Below are positions 18,796 to 28,567 of a DNA stretch of 64,000 bases, one piece after another; position 1 is the first letter of the stretch, and each line of letters opens with the position of its first letter. This DNA comes from Pseudarthrobacter sp. Fe7 (lineage in GTDB: Bacteria > Actinomycetota > Actinomycetes > Actinomycetales > Micrococcaceae). The notes beneath the pieces are model-generated. The model was not told where the DNA came from and did no database searches. It saw only the letters and a list, made by a program, of their open reading frames with translations. The stretch lies in the NCBI GenBank assembly GCA_024372495.1, contig CP099977.1, forward strand, positions 1,426,001 through 1,490,000, given 5' to 3'. The position numbers were made by a program, and so were the translations under genes.

Positions 18796-19668
18796 ATGAG
18801 TGATACATCAATAACCCCGGGCCTTCCCCCTTTCGTGGGAGTGCTGGGCGGCGGCCGCATGGGCGCAGGCATTGCCCACGCCTTCCTGATCAAGGGTGCC
18901 AACGTGACAGTGGTGGAGCGGGACGACGTGTCCGCCGAGGCTGCGCAGGAACGAGTGGAGTCGGCGGCGCTGAAGAGCATCGAGCGCGGGGCCGTGGACG
19001 CCAATTTCGAAGAACTGGTGACACGGCTGACCGTCAGCACTGATTACGACGCCTTCGCGGATCGCCAGCTGGTGGTGGAAGCGGTCCCCGAAGACTGGGA
19101 CCTCAAAGTGACCGCGTTGAGGGGCATTGAGGAACGGCTGGGGGAGAGCGGCTACATTGCCTCCAACACGTCCTCGCTGTCCGTCAACGGTCTGGCCCGC
19201 GAACTGAAGCGGCCGGAGAACTTCCTGGGCCTGCACTTCTTCAACCCCGTGCCGGCATCCACCCTCATTGAGGTGGTGCTGGGGGAGCGCACGTCTCCCG
19301 GACTTGCCGCCGCGGCCAAGTCCTGGGTGCAGGCACTCGGGAAGACCGCCGTCGTCGTCAATGATGCCCCTGGGTTCGCGTCCTCCCGGCTGGGTGTTGC
19401 CATCGCCCTGGAAGCCATGCGGATGGTGGAGGAAGGCGTCGCCTCGGCTGAGGACATTGATGCCGCCATGGTGCTGGGCTACAAACACCCCACCGGGCCG
19501 CTCAAAACCACCGATATCGTGGGCCTCGACGTGCGGCTGGGAATCGCGGAGTACCTGCATTCCACCCTTGGCGAGCGGTTTGCGCCGCCGCAGATCCTCA
19601 AGGACAAGGTGGCCCGCGGAGAACTGGGACGCAAGGCCGGCAAGGGGTTTTTCGACTGGCCCAGCTAG
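18796..19668 (+). CDS. 3-hydroxyacyl-CoA dehydrogenase (PaaH-like)
   Basis: A 290-aa NAD-dependent dehydrogenase, intact. The Rossmann motif is VLGGGRMGAGIAHAFLIKGA at the start, followed by the conserved NTSSLSVNGLA, the catalytic His region GLHFFNPVPASTLIEVV and the C-terminal domain start NDAPGFASSRL. It follows the hydratase gene by 3 bp. The order thiolase, hydratase, dehydrogenase matches the lower phenylacetate pathway (PaaJ, PaaF/G, PaaH), here oxidising 3-hydroxyadipyl-CoA. A general 3-hydroxybutyryl-CoA role cannot be excluded on sequence alone. Confidence 0.88.
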   Translation: MSDTSITPGLPPFVGVLGGGRMGAGIAHAFLIKGANVTVVERDDVSAEAAQERVESAALKSIERGAVDANFEELVTRLTVSTDYDAFADRQLVVEAVPEDWDLKVTALRGIEERLGESGYIASNTSSLSVNGLARELKRPENFLGLHFFNPVPASTLIEVVLGERTSPGLAAAAKSWVQALGKTAVVVNDAPGFASSRLGVAIALEAMRMVEEGVASAEDIDAAMVLGYKHPTGPLKTTDIVGLDVRLGIAEYLHSTLGERFAPPQILKDKVARGELGRKAGKGFFDWPS

Positions 19669-19691
19669 GCTTTCCGGCCCAGGAGGGCCTG

Positions 19692-19925
19692 CTAGTCGAA
19701 GAAGCCCACGATGTAGCCGATGAAATACAGGAGGCACAGCAGGACCACCACGCCGATGATGGCGATCCACAGGAACTGCGTGCCCTTCCTGGGGCCGTGT
19801 TCGTCGTGACCCTGCGGGCCCGCGGTGGATGCTTCGCCCGGCGGCGTTTCGCCCGGCGGAACCCCGCCTCCCGGCTCCAGGCCGGTGATTTTGTCGTCCT
19901 CGGGATCCGGGTTTGTTCCTGACAC
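19692..19925 (-). CDS. DUF6480-like single-helix membrane protein
   Basis: A 77-aa protein: an acidic start with NPDPEDDKITGLEPGGGVPP, the typical PGETPPGEAS stretch, and one C-terminal membrane helix (FLWIAIIGVVVLLCLLYFIG). The LEPGGGVPPGETPP string is characteristic of small actinobacterial proteins I associate with DUF6480. Function unknown. Confidence 0.6.
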   Translation of the reverse strand: MSGTNPDPEDDKITGLEPGGGVPPGETPPGEASTAGPQGHDEHGPRKGTQFLWIAIIGVVVLLCLLYFIGYIVGFFD

Positions 19926-19998
19926 GATAACTCCCTCTCTCGACGTCGTGGTGCCTGGCCCAGCGTAAGCCGCCCTGTTGGCGGCCTAGGCTGGTGCA

Positions 19999-20628
19999 GT
20001 GACTTTCCTTGAACCCCTTACCCTGACCGGCCGCCACGTAATCCTGGAGCCGCTCGCGGAGGAACACCACGACGGACTGCTGGACGCTGCCGGGGACGGC
20101 GAACTGTGGAAGCTCTGGTACACGTCGGTACCCGCGCCGGACGCCATGGCGGCGGAAATCCGCCGCCGGCTCCACCTGCAGGAGCAGGGTTCCATGCTGC
20201 CGTTCACCACCCGGCTGATTGACCCGGCCAGTGGCGGACCGGGCCGCATCATCGGGATGACCACGTACATGAACATCGACGCTGCCACGCCCCGGGTGGA
20301 AATCGGTTCCACCTGGAACGCGGCGTCCGCGCAGGGGACCGGGACCAACCCCGACTCCAAGCTCCTGCTGCTCCGGCACGCCTTCGAGGTACTGGGCTGC
20401 CCGGCGGTGGAGTTCCGCACCCACTGGCTGAACCACCAGTCGCGCGAGGCCATCGCCCGGCTCGGCGCCAAACAGGACGGCGTGCTCCGCAGCCATTCAC
20501 GGACCAGTGACGGAAACCTGCGGGACACCGTGGTGTTCTCCATCCTGGAGCATGAGTGGCCCGCTGTCCGCGCCGGACTGCAATACCGGCTGGACCGGCG
20601 CGGCTGGGTTGTTGCGCTAGGGAATTGA
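19999..20628 (+). CDS. GNAT acetyltransferase (RimJ/RimL type)
   Basis: A 209-aa N-acetyltransferase with GTG start. The start LTGRHVILEPLAEEHHDGLL and the later GSTWNAASAQGTGTNPDSKL (acetyl-CoA pyrophosphate-binding region), VEFRTHWLNHQSREAIARLG (helix 4) and DTVVFSILEHEWPAV match the ribosomal-protein acetyltransferase group. Substrate unknown. Its 3' end overlaps the end of the GDSL hydrolase by 12 bp. Confidence 0.83.
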   Translation: MTFLEPLTLTGRHVILEPLAEEHHDGLLDAAGDGELWKLWYTSVPAPDAMAAEIRRRLHLQEQGSMLPFTTRLIDPASGGPGRIIGMTTYMNIDAATPRVEIGSTWNAASAQGTGTNPDSKLLLLRHAFEVLGCPAVEFRTHWLNHQSREAIARLGAKQDGVLRSHSRTSDGNLRDTVVFSILEHEWPAVRAGLQYRLDRRGWVVALGN

Positions 20629-21466
20629 GTAGGTGCCGGCCTGGCTGAGTGCCATGAAGTAGGCCTGGTAGCCGGCGGCGTTCGGGTGGAAGCCATCGGG
20701 CGCGGTGCCAAGGTTGATCCACGGGTCCGGCGACAAGGCGCCGTGGCCCAGGAATGCAGCCCGCACATCGACGTATTGCACTTTGGGGTCGCCGGCTGCG
20801 GCGGCATCGGCCTGCTGCGCTGCGGCGGCGATTGTCTGGTCCAGCCGGTCTGCCAAGTCAGTGGCCGTGTAGATGAACTGTGCCGCCGGGTCGGTCAGTC
20901 CTGCCGGGATGGGGTCCAGGAGGTAGGGATAGCCGGTCAGCACAATCCTGGCGTTCGGCGCCGCGGCCCGCACGCTCTGGATCATCGACACCAGGGCGCT
21001 TTCCAGCTGGCCGCTCTGGAGCTGGGCGTCCGCCCGGCCCAGGGCACTGCCACATTGCGGAGCCGGGGGAAGATTCGCCAGGACGACGCCGCATAAATTG
21101 ATGATGTCCCCGAAGCCCAGGTTGTTGCCGCCTGCCGTGATGGTCACCAGTTCGGTGCTCTTGTTCAGCTGGCGGAGCCGGGGTGTCCACCACGTCCTGG
21201 GTTGTCTTGCCGCTGCAGGCGGCGTTTACCACCAGATTGATGGCTTTGGCTTCATCAGCGAGTCCGGCATAGGAGTTCCCGCTCCGGTAGCAGGCGTCCA
21301 AGTACGGTCCGGCGCCTTGTCCGGCGGCGAAGGAGTCGCCCAGGGCGATGTATTTGATTTTGTCCACCGCCTGGGCGGGAGCGGCCGTAAAACCAGCGGT
21401 GATTGCCAGGGCGGCGAGTGCCGCAGCGAAGGCCCGGGGCCGCCGTCGTATTGAATCAGTTGCCAT
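20617..21466 (-). CDS. Secreted SGNH/GDSL-type lipase/esterase
   Basis: Repaired, about 282 aa. An Arg-rich Sec signal peptide (RRRPRAFAAALAALAITAG, cut near APAQA) precedes the block I motif YIALGDSFAAGQGAG with the catalytic Ser. Block III is TITAGGNNLGFGDI with the oxyanion Asn. The C-terminal Asp/His block is DPWINLGTAPDGFHPNAAGY. The frame changes near 21174-21182, by a net one base too many or two too few; a GAGCTG site would be expected there in related proteins, but the original cannot be rebuilt with certainty. Likely an extracellular ester hydrolase. Confidence 0.83.
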
Positions 21467-21622
21467 TTGTTCCCCTCATTTTGAGTGCCCTGCGGTGCGG
21501 GCAAGTTTGGTCACAGTACTCCCGTGGGCCACAGCTGTCACGGGTCCTCGGACACTCGCGGTTCACCGAAACTTCCCCTCGTGTGACATGCGGCTTCCAG
21601 CCCCGTGTGGTTAGCTGTCCGG

Positions 21623-22342
21623 ATGAGCAATCGGGGCAGGTCCATGGACTGGGATGGCGCTGTCAATGCGTGGCACGTTGCCGGCGGTATTTACCGGATG
21701 GGGCGGCGTGAGTGGCTGACGGAGGCCGGCTGGAGGCAGGCGTTCGACGACGGCGTCCGCACAGTGGTGGATCTCCGTAACACCGCGGAGGGCCGGCGCC
21801 GGGACAGCGATCCCGTAGTGCCTGCCGCGGCCTGCGCCGGGATCGAGGTGGTGCAGGCCCCCACCGAGGAACCAGGCGATCCGCGGTTCACTGCCGTCAC
21901 CGGTCCTTACCTGAACGATCCTGCCCACTATGCGGAGAATGCGCGCCTGTTCCCGGAAAAGCTTGTGGACGTCTTCCGTGCGATCGCCCTGGCCGCGCCC
22001 AGAGGGGACGTCCTGTTGCATTGCGCCGCCGGCCGTGACCGCAGCGGGTTGGTCGCCGCCATGGTCCAGGACCTTGCGGGCGACTCCGATGAGGCGATCG
22101 CGGAGGGTTACCGGCGGGCCGCCCGCGGAATCAATGAGCGCTACCGCACGCACGGGCCGCCGCACAACCGCGAACGGTACCTGGCCGAGGCGGAACTGGA
22201 GCCCCTGCTGGAGCAACGCGGGCTCACGGTGGTGGCATTTGTCCGCGGCCTGGATACCAGGAGCTACCTGCTGGCGAACGGACTCTGCCCTTCGGAACTG
22301 GACGCCGTCCTGGCTCTTTCCGGCGCGGGGGTGGCCAAATGA
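21623..22342 (+). CDS. Tyrosine/dual-specificity protein phosphatase
   Basis: A 239-aa protein. The active-site loop is LLHCAAGRDRSGLVAAM near residue 133 (H-C-x5-R), as in MptpB-like and plant-and-fungi atypical phosphatases. The start WDGAVNAWHVAGGIYRMGR and TVVDLRNTAEG agree with the MptpB-like group. There is no signal peptide. Its stop overlaps the start of the next gene, a secreted protease (ATGA), which suggests translational coupling. Substrate (phosphotyrosine or phosphoinositide) unknown. Confidence 0.85.
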   Translation: MSNRGRSMDWDGAVNAWHVAGGIYRMGRREWLTEAGWRQAFDDGVRTVVDLRNTAEGRRRDSDPVVPAAACAGIEVVQAPTEEPGDPRFTAVTGPYLNDPAHYAENARLFPEKLVDVFRAIALAAPRGDVLLHCAAGRDRSGLVAAMVQDLAGDSDEAIAEGYRRAARGINERYRTHGPPHNRERYLAEAELEPLLEQRGLTVVAFVRGLDTRSYLLANGLCPSELDAVLALSGAGVAK

Positions 22343-24911
22343 ACGCGGACAAACTGCGGCGGATTCTTTCCCTGGGCGCCGCCACAGGCATCCTGGCATC
22401 CTCCGCATTCGTGGCCGTTCCCGCCTTCGGCGCCGGCGAACCGGTCCCCAGTCCCACGCCCACCACGGGGCCGACGGCAGCGCCGGTGGGGGCGCCCGGC
22501 GCGGCCCCGCCAACAGCTGGTGCCTCCGCATCCGGGGCCTCCCCGGGCCTCTCGGACGCAGCGCTCGCAGATGCGGTGCAGCGGGACCTCAAGCTCACCC
22601 CTGGGCAGTTCAAAGCCGCGGGTGAGCTGGGTACGCGGGCAGCAGCCGCAGCGGTGCAACTGCGCCCGGTTCCGGGATACGTGGGGATCCGGATCGAGGG
22701 CAGGCTCGATTGTGGTGACCGGCAGTGGAGCGGAACTGCAGTCAGCCGTGGACAAGTTGGCCGCAACCGCTCCCGGTATCTCGGTTCAAGCGCCGGCTGT
22801 TTCCGCGCCAAAGCCCGCAGCCCCTGCAACGGAACCTGCCGGCACGCCCGCCAGCCCGCCGTCGTCGTCCGCTTCCGGATCCACACCCACTTCCGCCCCG
22901 GCACCCGGCTCGCAGGTGGCGTCAGGCACTGAGCAGCTTTTCCAGGCCTATGTGCATGAGGTGGGTACGGCCGGGCTGCAGGCAGTCATGGCGGCCGGCG
23001 GAAAGTTCGTGATCAGGACCGGCGCCATCAATGCGCCGGAATCGCTGCCCACTTCGCTGAAAACGGCCGGAAACGCGGCACCTGCAGTGCCCGGGAAGCT
23101 TTCGCCTGCGCAGTTCGTGTCCCGGTATGCCAACGTGGAGGCTCGACGGTGGCGCGCCCCTCAAACCGGAAGCGGACGTTCCGGGCGGCGTGGGGTACCA
23201 GACGGACCGCCAGGAAATCTGCTCCACCGGATTTTCCGCCTTCGACCCCGCCGGCCTTCCCACTGTCCTCACCGCCGGGCACTGCGCCAACGATGGTGCC
23301 GCGAAGACCGCAGATCTGTTGTTCCAGGGCGTGCCCAACGGGCGGCTGGGGACCATTCAGTTCAGCCAGTTCGGCGGCCCTGGAAACTCCAGGGTCCTCA
23401 ACCCCAACAGCCCCAAACCTGGGAACGTCGGAACCGATATTGCCGTTCTTGGGAACATCCGCCAGGACCTGGACCCACTGCCGGCCGCGAGCACCCACGG
23501 AGACCCGTCAGTGCCTGGGCCCGATGTCAAGATCATCGGTACGGCTTCCCCGGTGGCCGGCATGCCGGTTTGCCGCTCGGGATGGAGGACGGGCTGGTCC
23601 TGCGGACACATCAGTGCCGTGGGGATCTTCCTGGTGGGCGGTCCCACCTATCCCACCGATCCCACCGACATCCGGGCCTTCAACGGTTTCCTGTCCTACG
23701 ATGTGCAGTCCAGCGGCGGTGACTCCGGCGGCCCCTGGATCAGCGGAAACTATGCGGTGGGCACCCACAGCGCCGGCGATGATCCCCAGCCCAACCAGCC
23801 GCCGCCCCCCAACTTTGCGGTGGCAGCCACGCTGGAGGACTCCCTGAAGGTGCTCCCCGGCTACCAGCTGGAACTCTTCCTGAACAAGCCGGAACCCGCT
23901 GCTCCTGCGGGCAGTACGGTCAAGGCCGGCACCAGGATCACGGGCCGCGTTCCTGCTGCCCCCGCCTCCGCCGTGGCCGCCGGTTCGCAGGTCCGCATCA
24001 CCTACGCAGGCCGGCAGCCGTTCGATGTTCCCGTGGACGCCGCCGGCAACTGGTCCTTCACCGTGCCGGAAGCGCCGGGCCCGTTCAGCTTCACGGCTGA
24101 AACCGTCAACGGTTTCAGCCGCTCCGGCGCTGTGTCGCTGGGTATTGTCATTTCGCCGTCGTTCCTGCCCGCCCCGGCCATCACCACGCCGGCCAATGAG
24201 CCGCTGCCCGGGCTGAAGAACGTGGAAGGCACGGGAACGCCCGGCGCTACGGTCACCCTGTCCGGTGACGTTGCAGGCTCGGCTCTGGTTGGGAACGACA
24301 GCCGCTGGTCGGTGTCCCTCGCTGCCGCAGCTCCGTACGGCAAGGTGGACGTCACGGCAGGGCAGTCCTACCCAGGCCTGCCGGACAGCCCGGCCACTAC
24401 GGCCACCTTTGCCATCGTGCCGCCGCCCCCGGCCGTGACCAGCCTTTCCGACGGGCAGCACCTCAGGCAGGACGCCCTTCCGGCAAGCATCGCCGGGGCC
24501 GGGTTGAACGGCGCTGATGTGACGGTGTCCGTCGACGGGAAACCGGTCCCGGGCGTGCCGGTTGGTGGCACTCCGCAGGGTTCCCGTTCCGTGGGCCAGG
24601 TCCTGGCGCCGCTGGTCCTGGTGTCCGGTGGGACCTGGACGGCTCCGTTCCCGGCAGGGCTGGCCGCGGGAGGGCATACCGTGTCCGTGGCGCAGGCGGT
24701 GGACGGCGTGGTGTCCGCCCCCGCCCAACTCACGTTCACCATCGACGCCCTGCCGTCCGTCCTTCCCGCCGGGAACATCACGGGCGGCGGCCTGGCGGCC
24801 ACCGGGGCCGGGGGACTGGTTACGGCGGCGATCGCTGCAGGGGCCGCACTCGCCGTCGGGATCCTCCTGATGGTGCTGGTCCGGCGCCGGAAGCGGCGTT
24901 CAGCCCGGTAG
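22339..24911 (+). CDS. Cell-wall-anchored trypsin-like serine protease with Ig-like domains
   Basis: Repaired, 856 aa. Order: signal peptide (ATGILASSAFVAVPAFGAG), an N-terminal region resembling a protease pro-domain, a chymotrypsin-fold protease with all triad motifs (VLTAGHCANDG for His, VGTDIAVLGN for Asp, SSGGDSGGPWIS for Ser), then two or three bacterial Ig-like beta domains, and a C-terminal LAATG sorting signal, membrane helix and RRRKRR tail. The frame breaks at two AGCT sites: AGGCT at 22702-22706 and AGGCT at 23139-23143. A class E-type sortase (LAxTG) would anchor it to peptidoglycan. The nearest sortase gene in this window is at 42.4 kb. Confidence 0.85.
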
Positions 24912-24914
24912 CGG

Positions 24915-25358
24915 TTACTTGTTGCGCTTCATCAGCAGGTTGGTGATGCGCAGGGTACACAGCCGCTGGCCTGCCTCGTTGGTGATCAGCACCTCGTGCG
25001 TGGTGAGCGTGCCGCCAAGGTGGATCGGGGTGGCGGTGATGGTCACCGTGCCCTCACGCGCGGAACGGTGGTGCGTGGCGGAAACGTCCACGCCCACGGC
25101 CGTCTTGCCCATGGTGCTGGCGTGGATCACCGCGGCCCAGGACCCCACGGCCTCGCCAACGGCAAGGGAAGCGCCGCCGTGCAGCAGCCCGAACGACTGC
25201 CTGTTCCCCTCCACTGGCATGGTGGCCACCACGCGTTCCACGGACTCCTCCAGGATCTTCACGCCCATCTTCTCGTCCAGCTCCCCGAGGGTGATCTTCC
25301 ACAGTTCGTGACCGGAGGGTGGGTTTCCGGCATCGTCTTTCGGGGCTGGGGCGTTCAC
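24915..25358 (-). CDS. Hotdog-fold acyl-CoA thioesterase (PaaI/MenI-like)
   Basis: A 147-aa single hotdog-domain thioesterase. Catalytic-region motif QSFGLLHGGASLAVGEAVGS has the conserved HGG near residue 70, and VDVSATHHRSAREGTV follows. It resembles the EntH/MenI/YdiI group. GTG at 25358 is preceded by AAGGAG; upstream extensions are not supported. It is divergent from paaZ, with a PaaR-type operator between them, so it may clear dead-end CoA thioesters of the pathway, or, alternatively, act on DHNA-CoA in menaquinone synthesis, for which no other gene is seen here. Confidence 0.8.
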   Translation of the reverse strand: MNAPAPKDDAGNPPSGHELWKITLGELDEKMGVKILEESVERVVATMPVEGNRQSFGLLHGGASLAVGEAVGSWAAVIHASTMGKTAVGVDVSATHHRSAREGTVTITATPIHLGGTLTTHEVLITNEAGQRLCTLRITNLLMKRNK

Positions 25359-25434
25359 GAGTTCTCCTTTGAGGCGGCCAATTCGGTCCTGGCCTTCTAG
25401 TCTGCAGCACGGCACGTCATGTATGGTGAATATA

Positions 25435-25456
25435 TTACCGAACGGACGGTCAGTAA
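25435..25456. promoter_or_regulatory. PaaR-type TetR operator, copy 2 (thioesterase/paaZ divergent promoter)
   Basis: TTACCGAACGGACGGTCAGTAA, a 22-bp imperfect palindrome midway between the divergent starts at 25358 and 25502, so placed that it could control both. Confidence 0.75.
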
Positions 25457-25501
25457 TGACCGGCCGGTTTGCCTGCCCCCTTGTTGGAAGGACCGTCAAC
25501 G

Positions 25502-27613
25502 ATGACCACCACAGCCACAGCTCCCCAGGCCACGGTCGACACCGTGGAGACAGTGCCCAGCTTTGTCATGGACGCCTGGTGGACCCCCGACGCCGGGTCG
25601 TCGGCTTCCGCGGTCCCCGTCCGGGATGCGAGCACGGGGGAGGTCCTGGCCAAGGTGAGCACCGAAGGCCTGGACCTTGCCGCCGTCGTCGAGTACGGCC
25701 GCACCACCGGCCAGGCTGAACTGGGCCGGCTGACCTTCCACCAGCGGGCCCTCAAGCTCAAGGAACTGGCCCAGTACCTCAACGCCCGCCGCGACCACTT
25801 CTACGGCTTCTCCTACCAGACCGGCGCCACCAGGATCGATTCCATGGTGGACATCGACGGCGGCATCGGCGTCCTGTTCACGTTCGGCTCCAAGGGCCGG
25901 CGCGAGCCGCCCAACGCCCAGGTGATGGTGGACGGCCCCATGGAGGTCCTCTCCAAGGACGGGTCCTTCGCCGGCGAACACATCTACACCCGCATCCCCG
26001 GCGTCGCCGTACAGATCAACGCCTTCAACTTCCCGGTCTGGGGCATGCTCGAAAAGTTCACCCCCGCCTTCCTGGCCGGCGTTCCCACCATCGTCAAGCC
26101 GGCCACGCCCACCGGATACGTCGCGGCCGCCGTGGTCAAGGCCATCGTGGAATCGAACATCCTGCCCAAGGGCTCCCTGCAGCTCATCTCCGGCTCCGTC
26201 CGCGGCCTGCTGGACGTGCTGGATTACCGCGACCTGGTGGCCTTCACCGGTTCCGCCTCCACCGCCAAGTCCCTTAAGGCCCACCGGAACGTGGTGGAGG
26301 GCGGCGTCCGGTTCACCTCCGAGACCGACTCCCTGAACGCCGCCATCCTTGGCCCGGACGCCGTGGAGGGGACCCCGGAATTCGATGCCTTCGTCAAGTC
26401 CGTGGTCACCGAGATGACCGTCAAGGCCGGCCAGAAGTGCACCGCCATCCGGCGGGCCATCGTGCCGCAGGAGCTGGTGCCCGCCGTGTCCGCGGCCATC
26501 GGCAAGCGCATCGCCGAACGCGTGGTCCTGGGCGACCCGCGCGGCGAAGGCGTCACCATGGGCGCCCTCGCGTCCGTGGAACAGCTGGAGGACGTCCGCG
26601 CCGCCGTGCAGTCAATGCTCGACGCCGGCGGTGAGCTCGCATACGGAACGCTCGATGCGCCGTCGGTCACCTCCGCCGACGGAACCACCGGGGTAGTGGA
26701 CGGCGGGGCGTTCATGGCACCTGTGGTCCTGAACTGGGACAACCCGGAGGCGGAAGCCATCCACTCGCTCGAGGCGTTCGGGCCGGTATCGTCCGTGATC
26801 GGCTACAAGGACCTGGCCGACGCCGTCCGCCTCGCAGCACGCGGCGGCGGGTCCCTGGTGGCGTCCGTCTGCACCAACGATCCCGAGGTGGCGCGCCAAC
26901 TGGTCACCGGCATCGCGGCGCACCACGGCCGCGTCCTGATGCTCAACCGCGAGGACGCACGGTCGTCGACGGGCCACGGTTCGCCGGTGCCGCACCTGGT
27001 CCATGGCGGACCGGGCCGCGCCGGCGGCGGCGAGGAACTGGGCGGCATCCGGTCCGTGCTGCACCACATGCAGCGGACCGCCATCCAGGGCTCCCCGAAC
27101 ATGCTCACCGCTGTCACCGGCGTCTGGCACGCCGGAGCCGACCGCAACTTCACCGTGGAAACCGAGGGGACCCACCCGTTCCGGAAACACCTCTCAACCC
27201 TTCGAATTGGCGATGCTGTCCGCTCCGACCTGCGGCAGGTCACACTCGAGGACATCACGGCGTTCGCCAACTCCACCGGCGACACGTTCTACGCCCACAC
27301 CAATGAGGAAGCAGCGGCGGCCAACCCCATCTTCCCTGGCATCGTGGCGCACGGTTACCTGCTGCTGAGCTGGGCCGCCGGACTCTTCGTGGAGCCTGCG
27401 CCGGGCCCTGTCCTGGCCAACTACGGCCTGGAAAACTGCCGCTTCACCAAGCCCGTGGCCGCCGGCGATTCCATCCGGGTGACCCTCACCGCCAAGAAGA
27501 TCACCCCGCGCGAGACGGACGAGTACGGCGAGGTGGCCTGGGACGCCGTGCTCACCAACCAGGACGACGAAACCGTAGCCACCTACGACGTCCTTACCCT
27601 GGTCGAGAAGTAG
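25502..27613 (+). CDS. paaZ: Bifunctional oxepin-CoA hydrolase / 3-oxo-5,6-dehydrosuberyl-CoA semialdehyde dehydrogenase
   Basis: A 703-aa intact fusion protein. Residues 1 to about 530 are an aldehyde dehydrogenase with the catalytic Cys in VKAGQKCTAIRRAIVP; residues from about 560 on are a MaoC-type hydratase (LEDITAFANSTGDTFYAHTN, then FPGIVAHGYLLLSWAAG). PaaZ opens the oxepin ring of the phenylacetate pathway and oxidises the semialdehyde. The GAxYDY-like hydratase motifs and the two-domain length fit PaaZ and not a plain aldehyde dehydrogenase. It lies behind a PaaR-type operator, but paaABCDE, which make its substrate, are not in this window. Confidence 0.93.
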   Translation: MTTTATAPQATVDTVETVPSFVMDAWWTPDAGSSASAVPVRDASTGEVLAKVSTEGLDLAAVVEYGRTTGQAELGRLTFHQRALKLKELAQYLNARRDHFYGFSYQTGATRIDSMVDIDGGIGVLFTFGSKGRREPPNAQVMVDGPMEVLSKDGSFAGEHIYTRIPGVAVQINAFNFPVWGMLEKFTPAFLAGVPTIVKPATPTGYVAAAVVKAIVESNILPKGSLQLISGSVRGLLDVLDYRDLVAFTGSASTAKSLKAHRNVVEGGVRFTSETDSLNAAILGPDAVEGTPEFDAFVKSVVTEMTVKAGQKCTAIRRAIVPQELVPAVSAAIGKRIAERVVLGDPRGEGVTMGALASVEQLEDVRAAVQSMLDAGGELAYGTLDAPSVTSADGTTGVVDGGAFMAPVVLNWDNPEAEAIHSLEAFGPVSSVIGYKDLADAVRLAARGGGSLVASVCTNDPEVARQLVTGIAAHHGRVLMLNREDARSSTGHGSPVPHLVHGGPGRAGGGEELGGIRSVLHHMQRTAIQGSPNMLTAVTGVWHAGADRNFTVETEGTHPFRKHLSTLRIGDAVRSDLRQVTLEDITAFANSTGDTFYAHTNEEAAAANPIFPGIVAHGYLLLSWAAGLFVEPAPGPVLANYGLENCRFTKPVAAGDSIRVTLTAKKITPRETDEYGEVAWDAVLTNQDDETVATYDVLTLVEK

Positions 27614-27618
27614 CCCGC

Positions 27619-27726
27619 AACGCCCGCTCACTTTTTGCGGCTTCCACCTGAACGCCCGCTCACTTCTTTCGGGAAAGTGAGCGGGCGTTTGGGGTTTTGG
27701 GGGTCAAGGTGAGCGGGCGTTTGGGG
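27619..27726. repeat. Nested inverted repeats, intergenic hairpin element
   Basis: The 15-mer AACGCCCGCTCACTT occurs at 27619-27633 and 27651-27665; its complement follows at 27675-27689 (AAGTGAGCGGGCGTT) and, nearly exact, at 27708-27722. The inner pair forms a 15-bp stem with CTTTCGGGA loop sequence, and the outer pair can enclose it. It stands just after the paaZ stop and can act as a terminator, but the doubled structure suggests a dispersed repeat. Confidence 0.8.
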
Positions 27727-27778
27727 AGGGTCTTTTGGGCGTGCCGGGCGTAAAATTCTGCCCGTAGGAGGTGGCCCA

Positions 27779-28186
27779 ATGACCCTGAGAATGAACACAG
27801 CCACAACCATCCTGCCCGTCGATGACGCAGCCCGCGCCCGCAGCTTCTACACCGAAAAGCTCGGACTCCCGCACCGCGGCATGACGGACGATGGAAGCGA
27901 ATTACTCGGCTCCGACGGCGGTCCGATGCTGCAGCTGATGCCGGTCCCGGACGGCAGGCACTCGGATCACACCGCGCTGAGCTTTGAGGTGGCGGATATC
28001 GAGGAAAGCGTCCGCGACTTGGAGGCAAGGGGAGTCACGTTCCAGGACTACGACCTGCCCACCCTCAAGACCGAAAACCATATCCGCACCACCGGCTCGG
28101 AAAAGTCCGCGTGGTTCATGGACACCGAGCACAACATCCTGTGCATCCACCAAAACCTGCGCGACAAGCTCGAGTACCAGGTTTAG
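27779..28186 (+). CDS. VOC-family protein (glyoxalase-like)
   Basis: A 135-aa vicinal oxygen chelate protein with both modules: TTILPVDDAARARSFYTEKL and the C-terminal EKSAWFMDTEHNILCIHQNL. TAGGAGGTGG stands before the ATG. Metal-ligand positions (Glu/His) are present in the second module (DTEHN). Substrate unknown. It is flanked by hairpins on both sides, so it is transcribed alone. Confidence 0.8.
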   Translation: MTLRMNTATTILPVDDAARARSFYTEKLGLPHRGMTDDGSELLGSDGGPMLQLMPVPDGRHSDHTALSFEVADIEESVRDLEARGVTFQDYDLPTLKTENHIRTTGSEKSAWFMDTEHNILCIHQNLRDKLEYQV

Positions 28187-28202
28187 CCGGCCCAAACGAC
28201 AG

Positions 28203-28241
28203 CAGCAGGGGCACCCCGTTCAAGTTGGGGTACCCCTGCTG
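28203..28241. terminator. Rho-independent terminator hairpin
   Basis: CAGCAGGGGCACCCC pairs with GGGGTACCCCTGCTG (one mismatch) around a short loop. It lies between the converging VOC gene and the small acidic protein gene. Confidence 0.75.
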
Positions 28242-28261
28242 CCCTGCTTTGCGCTCCGGCG

Positions 28262-28567
28262 TCAGTTTTCGGCGCCGCCGTGCAGGCCGTCGTCGCTGCT
28301 GTCATCCTCGCGGCCGGTGCCGCGGCCCTCTTCGCTGCGGTCCGAGAGGTCCATGTTGCCGCGGGCCTCATCCATGGTGGGGCCGCCTGCCGGGACACTG
28401 TAGGTGTCGGGGCGGATGCCGTGGGACTGTTCCTCGATCAGGGCCTGCTCCTCGCTGAAGCGGATCACGTTGGCCTCGTCGCCGGCGTCGCCGGGAATGT
28501 CCTCGCGGAGCTTTGACGGGTCTGGGACGATGAATCCTGCGTCAGGTTCTTCCTTGGGGTGGCTCAT
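28262..28567 (-). CDS. Hypothetical small acidic hydrophilic protein
   Basis: A 101-aa protein not recognised. It is rich in Asp, Glu, Ser and Gly with no membrane segment: SHPKEEPDAGFIVPDPSKLR, then GIRPDTYSVPAGGPTMDEAR and a Gly/Asp-rich end. GGAAGGAAACACC before the ATG at 28567 is a good ribosome site, and codon use matches neighbours, so it looks real. It is probably disordered. Confidence 0.6.
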   Translation of the reverse strand: MSHPKEEPDAGFIVPDPSKLREDIPGDAGDEANVIRFSEEQALIEEQSHGIRPDTYSVPAGGPTMDEARGNMDLSDRSEEGRGTGREDDSSDDGLHGGAEN

